The position numbers were made by a program, and so were the translations under genes. 32,288 nucleotides of DNA. Origin: a virus. Positions 1-7,104 of the stretch are shown here, in pieces (position 1 is the stretch's first letter; each line of letters opens with the position of its first letter). The notes below the pieces were generated by a model. That model had not been told where the DNA came from and searched no databases. It saw only the letters and a list, made by a program, of their open reading frames with translations. Location: positions 1 to 32,288 of IMG/VR virus record IMGVR_UViG_3300005513_000015. One strand, given 5' to 3'.

Positions 1-57
1 AGCATACAATGCTTTCTTCTGCGACCGCTTCTCTTGGACTTTTTCAGGTCTTGACAT
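1..57 (-). CDS. Possible 5' end of a leftward gene cut by the window edge
   Basis: An ATG on the minus strand at 57 opens a frame that stays open to base 1, 19 codons beginning MSRPEKVQEKRSQKK. The peptide is very basic. No good Shine-Dalgarno sequence precedes it, and it follows the methyltransferase stop by about 160 bases in the same direction. It could be the start of the next left-arm gene or chance coding. The 58-219 gap shows no other gene. Too short to assign a function. Confidence 0.25.
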   Translation of the reverse strand, partial: MSRPEKVQEKRSQKKALYA

Positions 58-219
58 CGCGTGAGCTCGACTTTTCGCATTCGTGCAAGATTTGCATACG
101 CGCGTGAATCCAACAGAGCTAGCCTTGTTCCGAGTAAATGCTTCGATAGGCTTGCATTCCAGGGAGATGCGGCAATTCTTTGTCTGCATTATGATTTAGC
201 TCGGTTAGGTCACGCCGCT

Positions 220-948
220 TCAGCGCGTGAGAAGGTCGAATGCTGTTGCTGCCACGATTGGAACCTGCCCATTTCCAATGGCTTCAGTGCGCTCCACTGC
301 AAAGGCCAGCCCATCATCCATTCGACGAAACTTGCGGGCCATCTCCACCCAACGGCGTCCACTATCGCTAGACACTCCTTCGTAACTCCAAGGCTGCATC
401 GCAAGTTGTCGAGGTTGTTCGATAAGCCCGGCCCGCGCCGGCCCCATGACTTCAGAGGAGTGGGCAACGATCCAGGCGCGGTTACGTTCGTGACAGGCGC
501 CAAGCTGGGCCGCTGATAGACACGACCAGCGAGCATCAAACCCGATGGAGGCAAGATCGGCGAGCACGCGGTCGAGTCCTCGAGTAACGAGTGCTGGGCT
601 GTTCTCAATGAACACGAAGCCGGGTCGAACTTCGCCCACAATCCGGAAGAACTCCGACCAGAGCCCACTGCGCTCGCCTTCGAGGCCCAACTTGGTGCCG
701 GCAACGCTAATGTCCTGGCATGGAAAGCCGCCCGATACGACGTCAACAATGCCTCGCCATGGCTTTCCGTCAAAACTCGTGACGTCAGACCAAATTGGGA
801 ATGGTCGGATGGCTCCATCGTTTTGCCTCTGTGCCAGAATTTGTGCTGCGTGGGCATCACGTTCAACTGCGACGATGGTTTGCCATCCAAGAAGGTGGCC
901 GCCGAGTATTCCGCCACCAGCGCCTGCGAAAAGAGCCAACTCATTCAT
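220..948 (-). CDS. Solitary C5-cytosine DNA methyltransferase with a very short target-recognition region
   Basis: Transfers a methyl group from S-adenosylmethionine to C5 of cytosine in DNA. Motifs in order over 242 residues: FAGAGGG (7-13, SAM binding), PCQ with catalytic Cys77 in GGFPCQD, ENS (115-117, where the family usually has ENV), RNRAW (155-159), and GNGQVP near the C terminus. I start at 948 (MNELALF), because motif I should lie close to the N terminus; an ATG at 993 adds 15 residues that do not look like the family. The stretch between motifs VIII and IX, which holds the target-recognition domain, is only about 60 residues, and the whole protein is short for a family usually above 300. 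No restriction endonuclease lies beside it, so it probably protects phage DNA. It is last in the left arm before the window edge. Confidence 0.9.
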   Translation of the reverse strand: MNELALFAGAGGGILGGHLLGWQTIVAVERDAHAAQILAQRQNDGAIRPFPIWSDVTSFDGKPWRGIVDVVSGGFPCQDISVAGTKLGLEGERSGLWSEFFRIVGEVRPGFVFIENSPALVTRGLDRVLADLASIGFDARWSCLSAAQLGACHERNRAWIVAHSSEVMGPARAGLIEQPRQLAMQPWSYEGVSSDSGRRWVEMARKFRRMDDGLAFAVERTEAIGNGQVPIVAATAFDLLTR

Positions 949-998
949 AGCCCCTGATTCTCTAAAAAGGAGGCGCCAGACCGGCCGCCCCAAACACG

Positions 999-1020
999 CC
1001 GCAGACTGTGCTGTCTGCGG
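999..1020 (-). other. Perfect 8-bp hairpin in the gap between methyltransferase and exonuclease genes
   Basis: The 949-1110 gap has no convincing gene. It holds a perfect inverted repeat, CCGCAGAC and GTCTGCGG, around a 6-base loop. A second weaker GC-rich pairing just downstream on the minus strand (about 966-992) runs into five T residues at about 963-967, so a leaky leftward terminator or a processing site ahead of the methyltransferase is possible. The role is inferred only from structure. Confidence 0.35.
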
Positions 1021-1110
1021 GACTGGTATAGGCGCGTCCCCTCACCCGCTGTTTGGCGAGATCAATACCCGAGTGGGCTACATCGCTTGGGGTGGGGAAC
1101 GCGTGGAGGT

Positions 1111-2718
1111 TTAGGCTGCGTGAGCAAGCCCGCGAGCCGCCGCATCGATGTGCTCGATCAGCGCTGCACAAATCTGAGGGAAAACTTCCTCGTGGTACAA
1201 CTTGGCAGCCTTGTCGGTGGCTGCGTGCTTGAATCCGAGAGCCACTAAGCCTTCGGCTGTCAAAGCGATCGGTGCCAGTCGTTCGTTAATCTGGCCAAGA
1301 CGCAGTGTCGGAGCGCCGGTCGGCGTAGTGCCAATCCAAGGCGCTGCGACCTGAACTGGCTTCGTGGCGATCGGCGCTGGCGCCACGACTGCGGGTGTGG
1401 GCGGCGGCGCCGCCTTTACCTTCTCCGCTTCTGCCTGCTTGTGCTGTTCGATCCGCGTGGTGACGGCCAATTGGAAGTCCTCAGCGGGCTTCTGGATCAG
1501 TGATTGCAGGTCGCGGAATAGGAAGCCATGAGCTTCGCCGTGCGGCTTGTACCAGTCGAGCTTCGCACGCAGATCGCGGGCGACGGCATCGGCGGCAATC
1601 TTGCCGTTGGACAGCGCCGTGTCGATCGCATCGTGCAGGCTTGCCATCGTCCGTTTGTTCTTCGCTGCGCCGACAAAATCGGGCGCCGCCACTTCAAGCC
1701 GAACGTCGCCCAAGGCCAGATCTGCCGCGAGTGCCGCGCAGTGATCAGCAAATTTCTTGCGGCCGCCGGCGATGATCGAATCCTTGACTTCGGTCTTGCG
1801 CTTGGTCACCAGTTTGTCGAGATCCAACCGGACGCGGCGAGCCTCGGCACCGATGTCGTCGATGGTCTTGAACAATTCGTCGATGCTCTGCGTCTGGCTC
1901 AGCGCGTGCTCCTTCGCCGCTTTGAGTCGTGATTCGACGTCTTCGCACCACTTGACGGTCTTCTCGGCGTCGGCGAAATGCTGGTCGGTCGTCAGTTCGC
2001 GGTTGATACCTGCGAAGACAGCCAGTGCGTGAGCCTTGAAATCGCGGAGGTTGCTATGCTTGACAACACCGCTGAGTTCGATGTGCAGCGCGGGAAGCGT
2101 TTCAGGCGTGTGGCCGATCGGCTTTTCTTCGATGACTTGCGGCACGTAGGCGGCCAGGTCTTTTTCAAACTGCACCCAGCCGTCGATGATCCGCTCGAAC
2201 CAAGCCTGATCCGGGTAGACCTCCATGTATTCCATGTTGTCTCGCGTGCCGTCTGAGCATACGAAGATGACCTTCTGCGCGCCGGCCACCAGCATGATTT
2301 GCTGGCACTGCGGCTGATACTCTTCCGGCAGCACCTTATTGCGCACCGATTCGGCTAGAGTCGCATTCCACTGCTTATGCTCGAATGCAATCTCGTCGTC
2401 GAGCGTCAGGCCGTCACACGATGCTGAAAGCACGCCCAGCGAACGCGTCACTGGGTACAAGTCCTGCCCGATCAGTTCTTCGATGATGGGCCGGGCCAGC
2501 GCTTCTACTTCGTGACCGTAGTCCAGGATGTTCTTCTGAACCCACTCGCTGAACTCCTTGGGATTGCCGGTATGCTTCATGTGAAGCAGTTCGGTGCGCT
2601 TGGCCTTCGTCGAGATTCCGAGCATGGCAGCGGCCTCGCTGGCGCCGAACTTCGTCAGGCGGAACTGTGCCCATTCATCCGAGCCTTGAATCAGGTCGTG
2701 AGTTATGCGGTCAGTCAT
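1111..2718 (-). CDS. YqaJ-type phage recombination exonuclease with a long C-terminal extension
   Basis: Probable lambda-Exo-like 5'-3' double-strand DNA exonuclease making 3' single-stranded tails for annealing recombination. The N-terminal ~190 residues show the YqaJ nuclease pattern: GSDEW with a following Arg (12-20), FGASEAAAMLG (24-34), GHEVEA (68-73), CDG with Asp102, EHK with Glu113 and Lys115, and a conserved Gln near YQPQCQQ (134-140). After about residue 200 comes a charged, helical, probably coiled-coil region that contains a DUF1351-like segment, then a Pro/Ala-rich linker (about 436-465) and a C-terminal domain, 535 residues in all against about 200-330 for simple family members. 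The start overlaps the upstream annealing-protein gene by 8 bases, the usual exonuclease/annealing operon pair. Confidence 0.88.
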   Translation of the reverse strand: MTDRITHDLIQGSDEWAQFRLTKFGASEAAAMLGISTKAKRTELLHMKHTGNPKEFSEWVQKNILDYGHEVEALARPIIEELIGQDLYPVTRSLGVLSASCDGLTLDDEIAFEHKQWNATLAESVRNKVLPEEYQPQCQQIMLVAGAQKVIFVCSDGTRDNMEYMEVYPDQAWFERIIDGWVQFEKDLAAYVPQVIEEKPIGHTPETLPALHIELSGVVKHSNLRDFKAHALAVFAGINRELTTDQHFADAEKTVKWCEDVESRLKAAKEHALSQTQSIDELFKTIDDIGAEARRVRLDLDKLVTKRKTEVKDSIIAGGRKKFADHCAALAADLALGDVRLEVAAPDFVGAAKNKRTMASLHDAIDTALSNGKIAADAVARDLRAKLDWYKPHGEAHGFLFRDLQSLIQKPAEDFQLAVTTRIEQHKQAEAEKVKAAPPPTPAVVAPAPIATKPVQVAAPWIGTTPTGAPTLRLGQINERLAPIALTAEGLVALGFKHAATDKAAKLYHEEVFPQICAALIEHIDAAARGLAHAA

Positions 2719-3763
2719 TCTCGTGGCTCCATGAGTCCAGCGTCAGTTTCTGTTCTTCGCTGAGTTTGGTCTTCGTCTCGATCATCTTGACCAACTCGGC
2801 GGGCGTCTTTTTCTTCTCGACGATCAGCTTTCGCCATTCAGGTGACTTTTTCTCGAAGTCATCGGCAGTGCAGACCGGAATCACCTTGGCGCTCGTTGAG
2901 CCGCTTTCGCTGCCCTCCCCGCCCTGCTCGGCCTTGTTTTCGACAACCTGCTTCCAGGTGGCCTCGCCGTCCTTGATCGCGCCATAGATGCCGCGCAGAT
3001 CTACCAGTTCTGCGGGCGAGCACGTATCAAGCGCGTGGCCAAGATACTTCGTTAGGTCTTCGACTTTCACGCCGATTTCAGCGAATGCATCGGCGATGCG
3101 CTTCCGTTCCGCTCCCGGATCGCGGGCGGCTTCGTTCATTCGGACCGCCTTGATGATTTCCTCTGCTTCGTCCTGTAGATCGCCCGGAATAATCCGCAGA
3201 CCAAGCGTCCGTACAGCTTTGGAAATCAGGGCGCCGCGCTTGTTGAGCAAGTCGTCATCGTTGGCCGGAACGGTGTAGACCATCTTGCCGTAGCTATTCT
3301 TTCGGACCGAGAGATACGAACCATCGTCGGCCGGCTTCGAGCGCTCGACCGTCTTCGACACCCGCACATCCAGCGGATAGGTCAGGTTCGATTCCAGGTC
3401 CGTTACGCTGACGCAATGAATCTCCTTAGCGTCGTCCTCGAATGTCATGGACGTCTCGACCAGCACGTTCTTCATGCAACGCAACGCGACTTCCACGAAG
3501 CGAATCCCCAGACCCTCTACACCTTGGCCGATCGGCTTGCGGTAGTACGCGCTCTTGTTGTGCGCGAAGGATGGCCGCTTGCACTCGCTCATCAAGTCCT
3601 GCCGCACCTGATCCCAATTGCGCGGCTGGCGCATCGCCATCACGTAGCGGGCCTCGACCATTGCCTTCGCCTTGGCCGCAATGGCCGTCGAGGCGGTTTC
3701 GACCAGTGCGTTGGTCGTCTCTTGTGCGCCGAATTCCTGGCGTACTGAAAGTGCTGTGCTCAT
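2711..3763 (-). CDS. Probable phage single-strand annealing protein (RecT/Bet-like role)
   Basis: 350 residues from ATG 3763, preceded by AGAGGGAAGC; that ATG overlaps the stop of the upstream gene (ATGA). An in-frame start at 3790 is less likely. The core has the pattern GLGIRFVEVALR (about residues 85-96), then VTDLESNLTYPLDVRVSKTVER, then a region with NKRGALISKAVRTLGLRIIPGD, which I recognise from phage proteins that sit beside YqaJ exonucleases. The C terminus is charged and helical, with WRKLIVEKKKTPAELV. No classical RecT or Bet signature can be read by eye, so annealing activity is inferred mainly from the operon partner. It would coat 3' tails made by the exonuclease and anneal them to complementary single strands. 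Confidence 0.65.
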   Translation of the reverse strand: MSTALSVRQEFGAQETTNALVETASTAIAAKAKAMVEARYVMAMRQPRNWDQVRQDLMSECKRPSFAHNKSAYYRKPIGQGVEGLGIRFVEVALRCMKNVLVETSMTFEDDAKEIHCVSVTDLESNLTYPLDVRVSKTVERSKPADDGSYLSVRKNSYGKMVYTVPANDDDLLNKRGALISKAVRTLGLRIIPGDLQDEAEEIIKAVRMNEAARDPGAERKRIADAFAEIGVKVEDLTKYLGHALDTCSPAELVDLRGIYGAIKDGEATWKQVVENKAEQGGEGSESGSTSAKVIPVCTADDFEKKSPEWRKLIVEKKKTPAELVKMIETKTKLSEEQKLTLDSWSHEND

Positions 3764-3954
3764 GCTGCTTCCCTCTGTTGTTGCTTCCACAGATCAAACC
3801 GGTGCTCGTAGTTTTCGAAGTAACCGGCGAACGTGTCGCGAAGCTTTGTTTTGTTGACTGGATCGGCCATCAGGTAGCAGTGGGCCAATGACTGGACGAA
3901 AGAGCCGCCCTGCACTTCCATCATGTGGATGGCGTTGTCGTAGTGCTGGGTCAT
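3760..3954 (-). CDS. Small phage protein, 64 aa, upstream of the recombination pair
   Basis: Starts at ATG 3954 (MTQHYDNAIHMME), overlapping the stop of the upstream gene by ATGA, and its own stop overlaps the start of the annealing-protein gene in the same way. The 64 residues are mostly helical with aromatic and charged residues and no membrane segment. A longer reading from 4032 would run over the upstream gene and has a glycine-rich junk-like leader, so I reject it. Function unknown. Translational coupling suggests it belongs with the recombination genes. Confidence 0.7.
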   Translation of the reverse strand: MTQHYDNAIHMMEVQGGSFVQSLAHCYLMADPVNKTKLRDTFAGYFENYEHRFDLWKQQQREAA

Positions 3955-4142
3955 GCCGCCCCCGCCCGAAGCGCCACGCAGATCCACCAGACGCAGCCGA
4001 TAGCCACGCCGCAGCCAATCGCCCAGATCCACGCCTTCACGTCACTCTCGCGCTCGACGTGCAGTTTGCTGTTCGGACCAAACGCCTCAGTCATCGTGCG
4101 TGCCGTGCGATAGCGGTAGTGCTGGATGTCTCTCGAAAACAT
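3951..4142 (-). CDS. Small membrane protein, 63 aa
   Basis: A polar N-terminal half (MFSRDIQHYRYRTARTM) is followed by one hydrophobic segment, AWIWAIGCGVAIGCVWWICV, at about residues 37-56, enough to cross the inner membrane once. There is a short tail, RAGAA. The gene is coupled by ATGA to the next one downstream. Function unknown; possibly a superinfection or host-membrane modulator, which is only a guess from size and position. Confidence 0.65.
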   Translation of the reverse strand: MFSRDIQHYRYRTARTMTEAFGPNSKLHVERESDVKAWIWAIGCGVAIGCVWWICVALRAGAA

Positions 4143-4144
4143 GG

Positions 4145-4318
4145 TTAACCTCCGAGTAGTTGTTTAAGCACCAGTGCAGCAATCGCGCCGATAGAGCCGG
4201 CCGTGGTCCACATCAGGATCTCGGCTTGGCGCTGGCGTTGCTCTTCTGCTAAGCGGTCGCGACCGGCATCAGATATGCATGTCGTGCAGCCGTCGTGTAT
4301 CTCGTATGTGGCGCTCAT
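4145..4318 (-). CDS. Small membrane protein with an N-terminal CxxC, 57 aa
   Basis: Starts at ATG 4318 (MSATYEIHDGCTTC), whose bases overlap the stop of the upstream gene. Residues 11-14 are CTTC. A charged stretch, RLAEEQRQRQAE, comes next, and a hydrophobic C-terminal segment from about residue 35 (ILMWTTAGSIGAIAALVLKQ) could cross the membrane. The longer reading from 4393 lies inside the upstream gene. Function unknown. Confidence 0.65.
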   Translation of the reverse strand: MSATYEIHDGCTTCISDAGRDRLAEEQRQRQAEILMWTTAGSIGAIAALVLKQLLGG

Positions 4319-4695
4319 GACTGGCTCCCGGTGGCTTTTTCGATTGCGATTCGAGCACGCTTGGTCATTTCGTTGACTGCTTCGCGCTGCCACTGACGGT
4401 CATCTTCTCCGCCGTCTGCTCGCCCTGAGAGGGTGTCCAGCCCGTATCGGCGGATACTTTCGAGCGCTTCGTAGAGGTCAGGCGCGGCGGCTATCAGGCG
4501 GCAGTTAGCTTCGAACACTGCGGATTTCATTTCCGGGTTGTCATGTGCTCGTTTCGCGGATTCGAATGACTCTAGGAGGCAGACTTGAACCTCGCGGGGG
4601 CCGCCGACGATGTGCGTGGAATAAACGCTGTCGTCTTCCAACACTTCGCGGGGCATGAGCTTCCACGGCCCCGGCGTATGCTTGATCTCGCTCAT
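4315..4695 (-). CDS. HTPGPW-type conserved phage protein, 126 aa
   Basis: Begins MSEIKHTPGPWKLMP. The HTPGPW start is a hallmark of a widespread phage family of unknown function. A later conserved stretch reads ANCRLIAAAPDLYEALE, also typical (family members usually have N/CxRLIAAAPDLLEA). GGGGAGG lies 7 bases ahead of ATG 4695, which decides against the alternative ATG at 4701. ATGA overlaps join it to both neighbours. No catalytic motif is visible. Confidence 0.85.
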   Translation of the reverse strand: MSEIKHTPGPWKLMPREVLEDDSVYSTHIVGGPREVQVCLLESFESAKRAHDNPEMKSAVFEANCRLIAAAPDLYEALESIRRYGLDTLSGRADGGEDDRQWQREAVNEMTKRARIAIEKATGSQS

Positions 4696-4877
4696 TGCCA
4701 TCCTCCCCACTGCCGATTCGTGCGCGGGTAGTCGATCCGCTCGAAGTGCTTGTCGCTTGCAATCTCGGCCAGCTCGTCGTCTGTGATCGGCGGCTCGGAC
4801 TCGAAGTAGTCGTCTTGCGCCTTGCGCTGCCTGCGCTCGAATTCGGCCCAAGCGCGTTGATTTGCGTGCTGTCCCAT
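4692..4877 (-). CDS. Small acidic phage protein, 61 aa
   Basis: MGQHANQRAWAEFERRQ is followed by a highly charged region with ITDDELAEIA and ends WGGWQ. AGGAG sits 6 bases ahead of ATG 4877. The stop overlaps the next gene by ATGA. An upstream extension to 5012 would run through the structured RNA-like stretch and has no ribosome site. Function unknown. Confidence 0.75.
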   Translation of the reverse strand: MGQHANQRAWAEFERRQRKAQDDYFESEPPITDDELAEIASDKHFERIDYPRTNRQWGGWQ

Positions 4878-4879
4878 AT

Positions 4880-5075
4880 GGACTCCTGATAATTTGCCAG
4901 AGCTACTCGCTGCACTGCGCTTACTCGTACTGCCTTCCGCGCAGAATCCGCTTTTGCCCTGAGCGATAGCGACTGGCAGTCCTCTTAAGGGGACATTGGC
5001 TCGCCGGTACAACCCTTAGAGGCCAATCACCATCACTCAAGGCCCGGGCATCCCACCCGGTGCTAGGCGCTGTTT
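4880..5075 (-). ncRNA. Candidate small structured RNA in the left arm (about 200 nt)
   Basis: The 220-base gap 4878-5097 holds no convincing gene but has dense pairing. A perfect 5-bp hairpin is at 5044-5060 (CCGGG/CCCGG). CCCTTAGAGG (5013-5022) can pair with CCTCTTAAGGGG (4981-4992), apart from one bulged base. A competing 6-bp stem is formed by ATTGGC (4995-5000) and GCCAAT (5022-5027). A 6-bp long-range stem joins ACTGCC (4929-4934) and GGCAGT (4975-4980). The mutually exclusive stems suggest a switch or an antisense RNA such as the C4 type known from phages P1/P7, but I cannot confirm that family. Strand is inferred from the surrounding leftward operon. Confidence 0.45.
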
Positions 5076-5097
5076 GTGCCGCGCTGGCTTCGGGGAA

Positions 5098-5337
5098 TCA
5101 ATCGAAGTACTCGACGCGATACACCGGTTGCTTCAACTGATAGACATCGGGGAAGGAACTGATGTTGTGCCAGTGCGTTCCGCTATCAGCCCGCACTTGC
5201 TCGGGTCCCTTCGATCCGCGCCACCAGACCATCGAATCTCGTGTCACGCGCCCGTCGCGCACCGGCAAACTTTCTTCTCGCTTCAGGCCGAAGACGACTT
5301 CGAGTTCTTTCAGTTGTTCTTCGTTAAATTGGCTCAT
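5098..5337 (-). CDS. Conserved phage protein, 79 aa, probably small beta-rich
   Basis: MSQFNEEQLKELEVVFG opens with a helix, then a basic stretch (KREESLPVRDGRVTRDSMVWWRG) and aromatic strands (THWHNISSFPDVYQ, PVYRVEYFD). A GGAGAG ribosome site precedes ATG 5337. It is the first gene downstream of the small genes at 5350-6130. No catalytic motif recognised; function unknown. Confidence 0.72.
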   Translation of the reverse strand: MSQFNEEQLKELEVVFGLKREESLPVRDGRVTRDSMVWWRGSKGPEQVRADSGTHWHNISSFPDVYQLKQPVYRVEYFD

Positions 5338-5349
5338 TCCAACTCTCCG

Positions 5350-5484
5350 TTATTGATCCAGCGCTTCAAACAGCTTGGCTCGGAAGACCTGCCACGCGGC
5401 CTCATCCTTCGCCGCAATCTCAGCCAACTGCTCGTCAATCGATGCGCGGGTGAATTCGATCCAGTCGTCGATTGCGGGTTTCAT
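5350..5484 (-). CDS. Very small helical phage protein, 44 aa
   Basis: Read directly from the minus strand: MKPAIDDWIEFTRASIDEQ onward, ending FRAKLFEALDQ. GGAG lies 8-9 bases upstream of ATG 5484, and that ATG overlaps the stop of the upstream gene (ATGA). Amphipathic and acidic, predicted mostly helical. The coupling and ribosome site make it a probable real gene. Function unknown. Confidence 0.6.
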   Translation of the reverse strand: MKPAIDDWIEFTRASIDEQLAEIAAKDEAAWQVFRAKLFEALDQ

Positions 5485-5600
5485 TGCTCACACTCCATAC
5501 GTCTATCGACTCGCTCTGGCGGATTGGCGCCGCGGATGAACAGGATGCACACCGTAACGGCGCCACACCATGCGCCCAGAGCGAAATAACAGGCGTTCAT
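5481..5600 (-). CDS. Tiny single-span membrane protein, 39 aa
   Basis: ATG 5600 follows GGAGG at short spacing and overlaps the stop of the upstream gene. MNACYFALGAWCGAVTVCILFI forms one hydrophobic segment, with a polar, basic tail, RGANPPERVDRRMECEQ. Size and one span are typical of phage accessory membrane peptides. Function unknown. Confidence 0.6.
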   Translation of the reverse strand: MNACYFALGAWCGAVTVCILFIRGANPPERVDRRMECEQ

Positions 5601-6130
5601 TTGGCCTCCGTGGCAGCAATGATTGCAGCGCGCATGCGGGCTCGAAAATCGTCCTGATTGCGCTCGTATGAAAACCATTCAAGGATCGCGGCGTCGATCT
5701 TTTCGTCCGTCAGCGCTTTAGGCTGGCTGACAGGCGACACATACCCGCTATGCTTGTCCGCGTCGTAGTCAAGAATGGACGGCTGTTGTTCCAGTTCGCC
5801 GATCATCCAGCGCATGCGATCGGCTTCATAGCGCACGCGATCTGGGTATTCTGAGCGGTCGATCGTGATTCCTTTCCAGATCTCGCCTGCGTGTAAGATC
5901 GCTGTCCAGTTCGTTTTTCCGTTGCTCTCGGGCATGGATCCGTACCAGACGGCGAGATTCGGTAGTGCTTTCGGCTGGCTGGCAGATAGTGCGGCGTTCC
6001 ACGCGTCGATCCACACCCGCCAATCTTCGACGCGACGCACCGGGCTTTCGCCGGTGAAGTAGTATTTCGATTCTTCGAACGCCCTTGAAGCGGCATCGGT
6101 GTTTAACCGGCTGTCTGTCTTGTCGGTCAT
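5597..6130 (-). CDS. Phage accessory protein, 177 aa, two short repeats
   Basis: Starts MTDKTDSRLNTDAASRAFEE at ATG 6130; GGGGTG lies just upstream. It carries a segment WRVWIDAWNAALSASQPKAL and later the echo VSPVSQPKALTDEKIDAAI, so the SQPKAL element occurs twice, perhaps flanking a swapped module (about residues 49-150). The N-terminal part resembles the phage pattern FE.W......W.AW.AA. The C-terminal ~25 residues (RNQDDFRARMRAAIIAATEAK) are helical. No enzyme motif; function unknown. Confidence 0.75.
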   Translation of the reverse strand: MTDKTDSRLNTDAASRAFEESKYYFTGESPVRRVEDWRVWIDAWNAALSASQPKALPNLAVWYGSMPESNGKTNWTAILHAGEIWKGITIDRSEYPDRVRYEADRMRWMIGELEQQPSILDYDADKHSGYVSPVSQPKALTDEKIDAAILEWFSYERNQDDFRARMRAAIIAATEAK

Positions 6131-6131
6131 G

Positions 6132-6482
6132 TCACACCCCGATCTCAATTGGCACAGCAACCGCTAGCATCCCAACTCCGTTGCGGTCAGCGTTGTCGCG
6201 TGCCAGAGCTTCGCTATCGAACGTTGCAGCGCTGTTGCCCGCGTATGAATTAAGGCGCATGTCGTAGACGTTCACATACACCGTCTTTTTGCGGGGTGCC
6301 ATGCAAAGCCGCTCGCCGGCGTTACTGACTGATCGAACTTCGCCATCTGGCCATTCGATAATCGGACGCCCGGTCTTTGTCACTCCGACAAACCACGCGT
6401 GCTCATACCAAGGGTTGTGCTTGTCGGCGCGCACCCAAACAGGCTCACCACGCTTGGCGGCTTCAAGGTCGAAAGGTTTCAT
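6132..6482 (-). CDS. Conserved phage protein of the MKPFDLEAAKRGEPV type, 116 aa
   Basis: The opening MKPFDLEAAKRGEPVWVR is a widely seen phage signature for small beta-strand proteins of unknown role. Predicted strands alternate with turns (FVGVTKTGRPIIEWPDGEV, TVYVNVYD), and the protein ends MLAVAVPIEIGV. ATG 6482 lies inside the 3' end of the upstream gene, a 20-base overlap. No good ribosome site is seen, so coupling is likely. The stop is one base before the next ATG. Confidence 0.8.
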   Translation of the reverse strand: MKPFDLEAAKRGEPVWVRADKHNPWYEHAWFVGVTKTGRPIIEWPDGEVRSVSNAGERLCMAPRKKTVYVNVYDMRLNSYAGNSAATFDSEALARDNADRNGVGMLAVAVPIEIGV

Positions 6483-6624
6483 GTAAGCACCACGCGATTT
6501 GGCTGTAGTCCACAGACATGACCAGCCGTGAATTGGAATAGACGTCGAAGTGCCGCGCGAACGTCAGGATGTAGTTGGAGACTCTCGGCACGCAGGCCCG
6601 GAATCCGAAGTCGGTGTAGAACAT
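6463..6624 (-). CDS. Small phage protein, 53 aa
   Basis: MFYTDFGFRACVPRVSNYIL onward from ATG 6624, with GAGG six bases upstream. Rich in aromatic residues and strands (HFDVYSNSRLVMSVDYSQ). The longer reading from 6687 lies inside the upstream gene and is rejected. Its 3' end overlaps the next gene. Function unknown. Confidence 0.65.
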   Translation of the reverse strand: MFYTDFGFRACVPRVSNYILTFARHFDVYSNSRLVMSVDYSQIAWCLHETFRP

Positions 6625-6625
6625 C

Positions 6626-6814
6626 TCAAACCTCGTCCGCATCAATCGCCGCGAGAAGATCGCGGTCATCCTCAGCAAGCTCAACATCGCTGCTGCCGTT
6701 GCGCATGATCTGAATGCCAGCCATCGCCGCAGAGTGGGATGAGAAACTGCCCAGCCACCTGTCGCCCGCGTACAGTCTGCCGTCGATGATGGTCATGTCT
6801 TGTTGCCAATTCAT
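6626..6814 (-). CDS. Small acidic phage protein, 62 aa
   Basis: MNWQQDMTIIDGRLYAGDRW has a small beta-rich N terminus, and the C terminus ends in an acidic helix, ELAEDDRDLLAAIDADEV. GAGG precedes ATG 6814 by six bases and the ATG overlaps the previous stop (ATGA). Function unknown. Confidence 0.68.
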   Translation of the reverse strand: MNWQQDMTIIDGRLYAGDRWLGSFSSHSAAMAGIQIMRNGSSDVELAEDDRDLLAAIDADEV

Positions 6815-7038
6815 GATTGGCCTCGGGCGCGTAGCATGGCGTCGGCAATGTCGTACGCGTGCTCGGTGATCTCGTGAATGCGCAATCCCCATGTATCGGG
6901 ATGGGCGCAGATTCCTTGCATCGCCTTCGCCGCCATGTAGTCACGCAGCGTCATACCGGGCTCAGGCTGATAAATCATCGAATCCCTGATCTGCTCGTCG
7001 CACGGAAACGCCGGGCCACCATCTTTGATTTCGTTCAT
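6811..7038 (-). CDS. GGPAFP...GMTLRDY-type conserved phage protein, 75 aa
   Basis: The pattern KDGGPAFPCDE, then GMTLRDYMAAKAMQGICA, is the signature of a small protein family found in very many tailed phages, usually annotated hypothetical. AGGAG lies six bases ahead of ATG 7038. The C-terminal helix, AYDIADAMLRAR, is also typical. No activity is known. Coupled by ATGA to the next gene. Confidence 0.85.
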   Translation of the reverse strand: MNEIKDGGPAFPCDEQIRDSMIYQPEPGMTLRDYMAAKAMQGICAHPDTWGLRIHEITEHAYDIADAMLRARGQS

Positions 7039-7040
7039 GA

Positions 7041-7103
7041 TTAACTCCTACCCTGCGTATCTGCCAGGTAAGCCAGCTTGAGAGTTGCTATGAGGTCGAG
7101 CAT
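7041..7103 (-). CDS. Mini-gene of 20 codons with a perfect ribosome site
   Basis: Read directly: MLDLIATLKLAYLADTQGRS then TAA. GGAGG lies five bases before ATG 7103, and the ATG follows the stop of the upstream gene by one base. The stop reaches to within two bases of the next gene's ATG, so the frame exactly fills the 66-base space between two genes. Amphipathic helix; it may be a coupling leader or a real micropeptide. Confidence 0.5.
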   Translation of the reverse strand: MLDLIATLKLAYLADTQGRS

Positions 7104-7104
7104 T

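Noticed and set aside
61-944. Overlapping frames on both strands across the methyltransferase (plus 61-516, plus 545-1114, minus 210-944)
   Set aside because: They are shadows of the methyltransferase, which alone shows ordered family motifs; the others have no ribosome site and arginine/serine-rich random composition.
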